From contig JAKAOD010000213.1 in the NCBI GenBank assembly GCA_021823365.1, forward strand, positions 1-5,936: a stretch of DNA of 5,936 bases, in the 5' to 3' direction. Of the stretch, positions 4,976 to 5,936 are shown in pieces. A program made the position numbers and the translations under genes. The notes below the pieces were generated by a model that did no database searches, was not told where the DNA came from, and saw nothing but the letters and a program-made list of their open reading frames with translations. Every line of letters starts with the position of its first letter. Within the stretch, counting starts at the first letter, position 1. The stretch comes from Actinomycetes bacterium. Its GTDB lineage: Bacteria; Actinomycetota; Acidimicrobiia; Acidimicrobiales; Bog-793.

Positions 4976-5508
4976 TCAGCGCGTCGCGCCCGCCACCTGG
5001 AGGCGGACCTCCGCCCGGGCGAGCGCCGCCTCGGCCTCGGCGAGCTCCAGGTCCTCGGGCGGCGCGCCCTCGCCTTCCCCCTGCTCGCCGCCGGCGCCGG
5101 CCGCCGCGCCGATCCCCGCCGCGCCGGCGCGGCCCGCAGCCGCACGGAGCTCTTCGATGCGGGCCTGCGCCGCTGCACGAGCCTGCTCGGCGCGCGCGAC
5201 GTCGATCCGGTCGGCGAGCTCGGCCGTGGCCGCCAGCAGCGTCACCCGCGTGGAGCGGGCCTCGGCGCCGTCGATCCCCTGGCCCGTCTCCACCTGGAGG
5301 TAGCCGCCGTGCACCGCCATGTGCACGGGGTCCCCCTCCGTGCGGTCCACCCGCACGTCCCCGGGCACGACGTCGGTGATGATCGGCGTGTGGCCGTCGA
5401 GCACGGTGAGGTCGCCGTCGGAGCTGCGCAGCACGATCGCGCGCGCCGAGGTGGAGAGCAGCTCGGACTCGGGCGTGAGCACCGAGACGTCGAAGGCGCC
5501 GTCGGGCA

Positions 5509-5509
<1 letters not shown>
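4976..5509 (-). CDS. atpC: F1Fo ATP synthase epsilon subunit with low-complexity insertion
   Basis: Epsilon belongs to the central stalk of F1, contacts gamma and the c-ring, and can inhibit ATP hydrolysis through its C-terminal helices. Residues 5-95 form the usual beta sandwich: FDVSVLTPESELLSTSAR, then LDGHTPIITDVVPGDVRV and MAVHGGYLQV. Residues 97-124 form the first helix. The protein has 177 residues against the usual 120-140; the excess is a Gly/Ala/Glu-rich stretch (about 125-150, for example AAGIGAAAGAGGEQGEGEG) between the first helix and the second (152-172, LELAEAEAALARAEVRL). The ATG at 5509 shares its A with the atpD stop (TGATG), and GAGG lies about 7 nt upstream within atpD, so translation is probably coupled. 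It is the last gene of the atp operon here. The frame is intact. Confidence 0.95.

Positions 5510-5936
<427 letters not shown>

Noticed and set aside
2476..5379. Very long open frame on the plus strand
   Set aside because: It runs antisense or out of frame across the PEBP, dcd and atpC genes and has the Arg/Pro-rich composition of a GC-rich shadow frame; only the short RHH piece at 4510 in this frame is meaningful.

Overview
The window is a high-GC stretch (mostly G/C at third codon positions) of a probable actinomycetote (Actinomycetota) chromosome. The evidence is the protein style of AtpD/AtpC, a MobF-type relaxase remnant of actinobacterial flavour, and two genes whose start codon sits 6-7 nt after a good -10 hexamer, which is the leaderless pattern common in that phylum. 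A finer taxonomic placement is not possible from the sequence alone.

Left part (1 to about 2470): accessory debris around one intact cassette. In order it holds: the C-terminal half of an ABC-2 type exporter ATPase (minus, frameshifted, catalytic Glu replaced by Gln); an unrecognised ORF (minus); an apparently intact AbrB-like antitoxin / RelE-like toxin pair (minus, 4-base overlap, with its own promoter and a 9-bp inverted-repeat operator); about 260 bp with no recognisable gene; a shredded MobF (TrwC-type) conjugative relaxase (plus) in three pieces; and a broken VapBC-like antitoxin/PIN-toxin pair (plus). This is what an integrated conjugative element looks like after it has decayed and left a selfish toxin-antitoxin operon behind.

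Right part (about 2600 to 5936): mostly core genes. A PEBP (YbhB/YbcL) family protein runs leftward and ends at a hairpin. A divergent gene encodes a long, two-domain dCTP deaminase of the PF06559 type and runs rightward, with a hairpin that surrounds its stop codon. It is followed by a second toxin-antitoxin remnant, in which the N-terminus of a ribbon-helix-helix antitoxin is joined out of frame to the C-terminal two thirds of a PIN toxin. Facing it on the minus strand is the end of the ATP synthase operon: atpD (3' part only, running off the right edge) and atpC, whose start overlaps the atpD stop by one base. AtpC carries an unusual Gly/Ala/Glu-rich insertion between its two C-terminal helices.

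The clearest overall signal is three independent toxin-antitoxin loci within 4.3 kb: one apparently functional and two dead, each dead one damaged by an internal deletion that removes toxin sequence. I do not see a clearly new multi-gene system. The most open questions are the unrecognised ORF downstream of the RelE-like toxin and the architecture of the antitoxin promoter.
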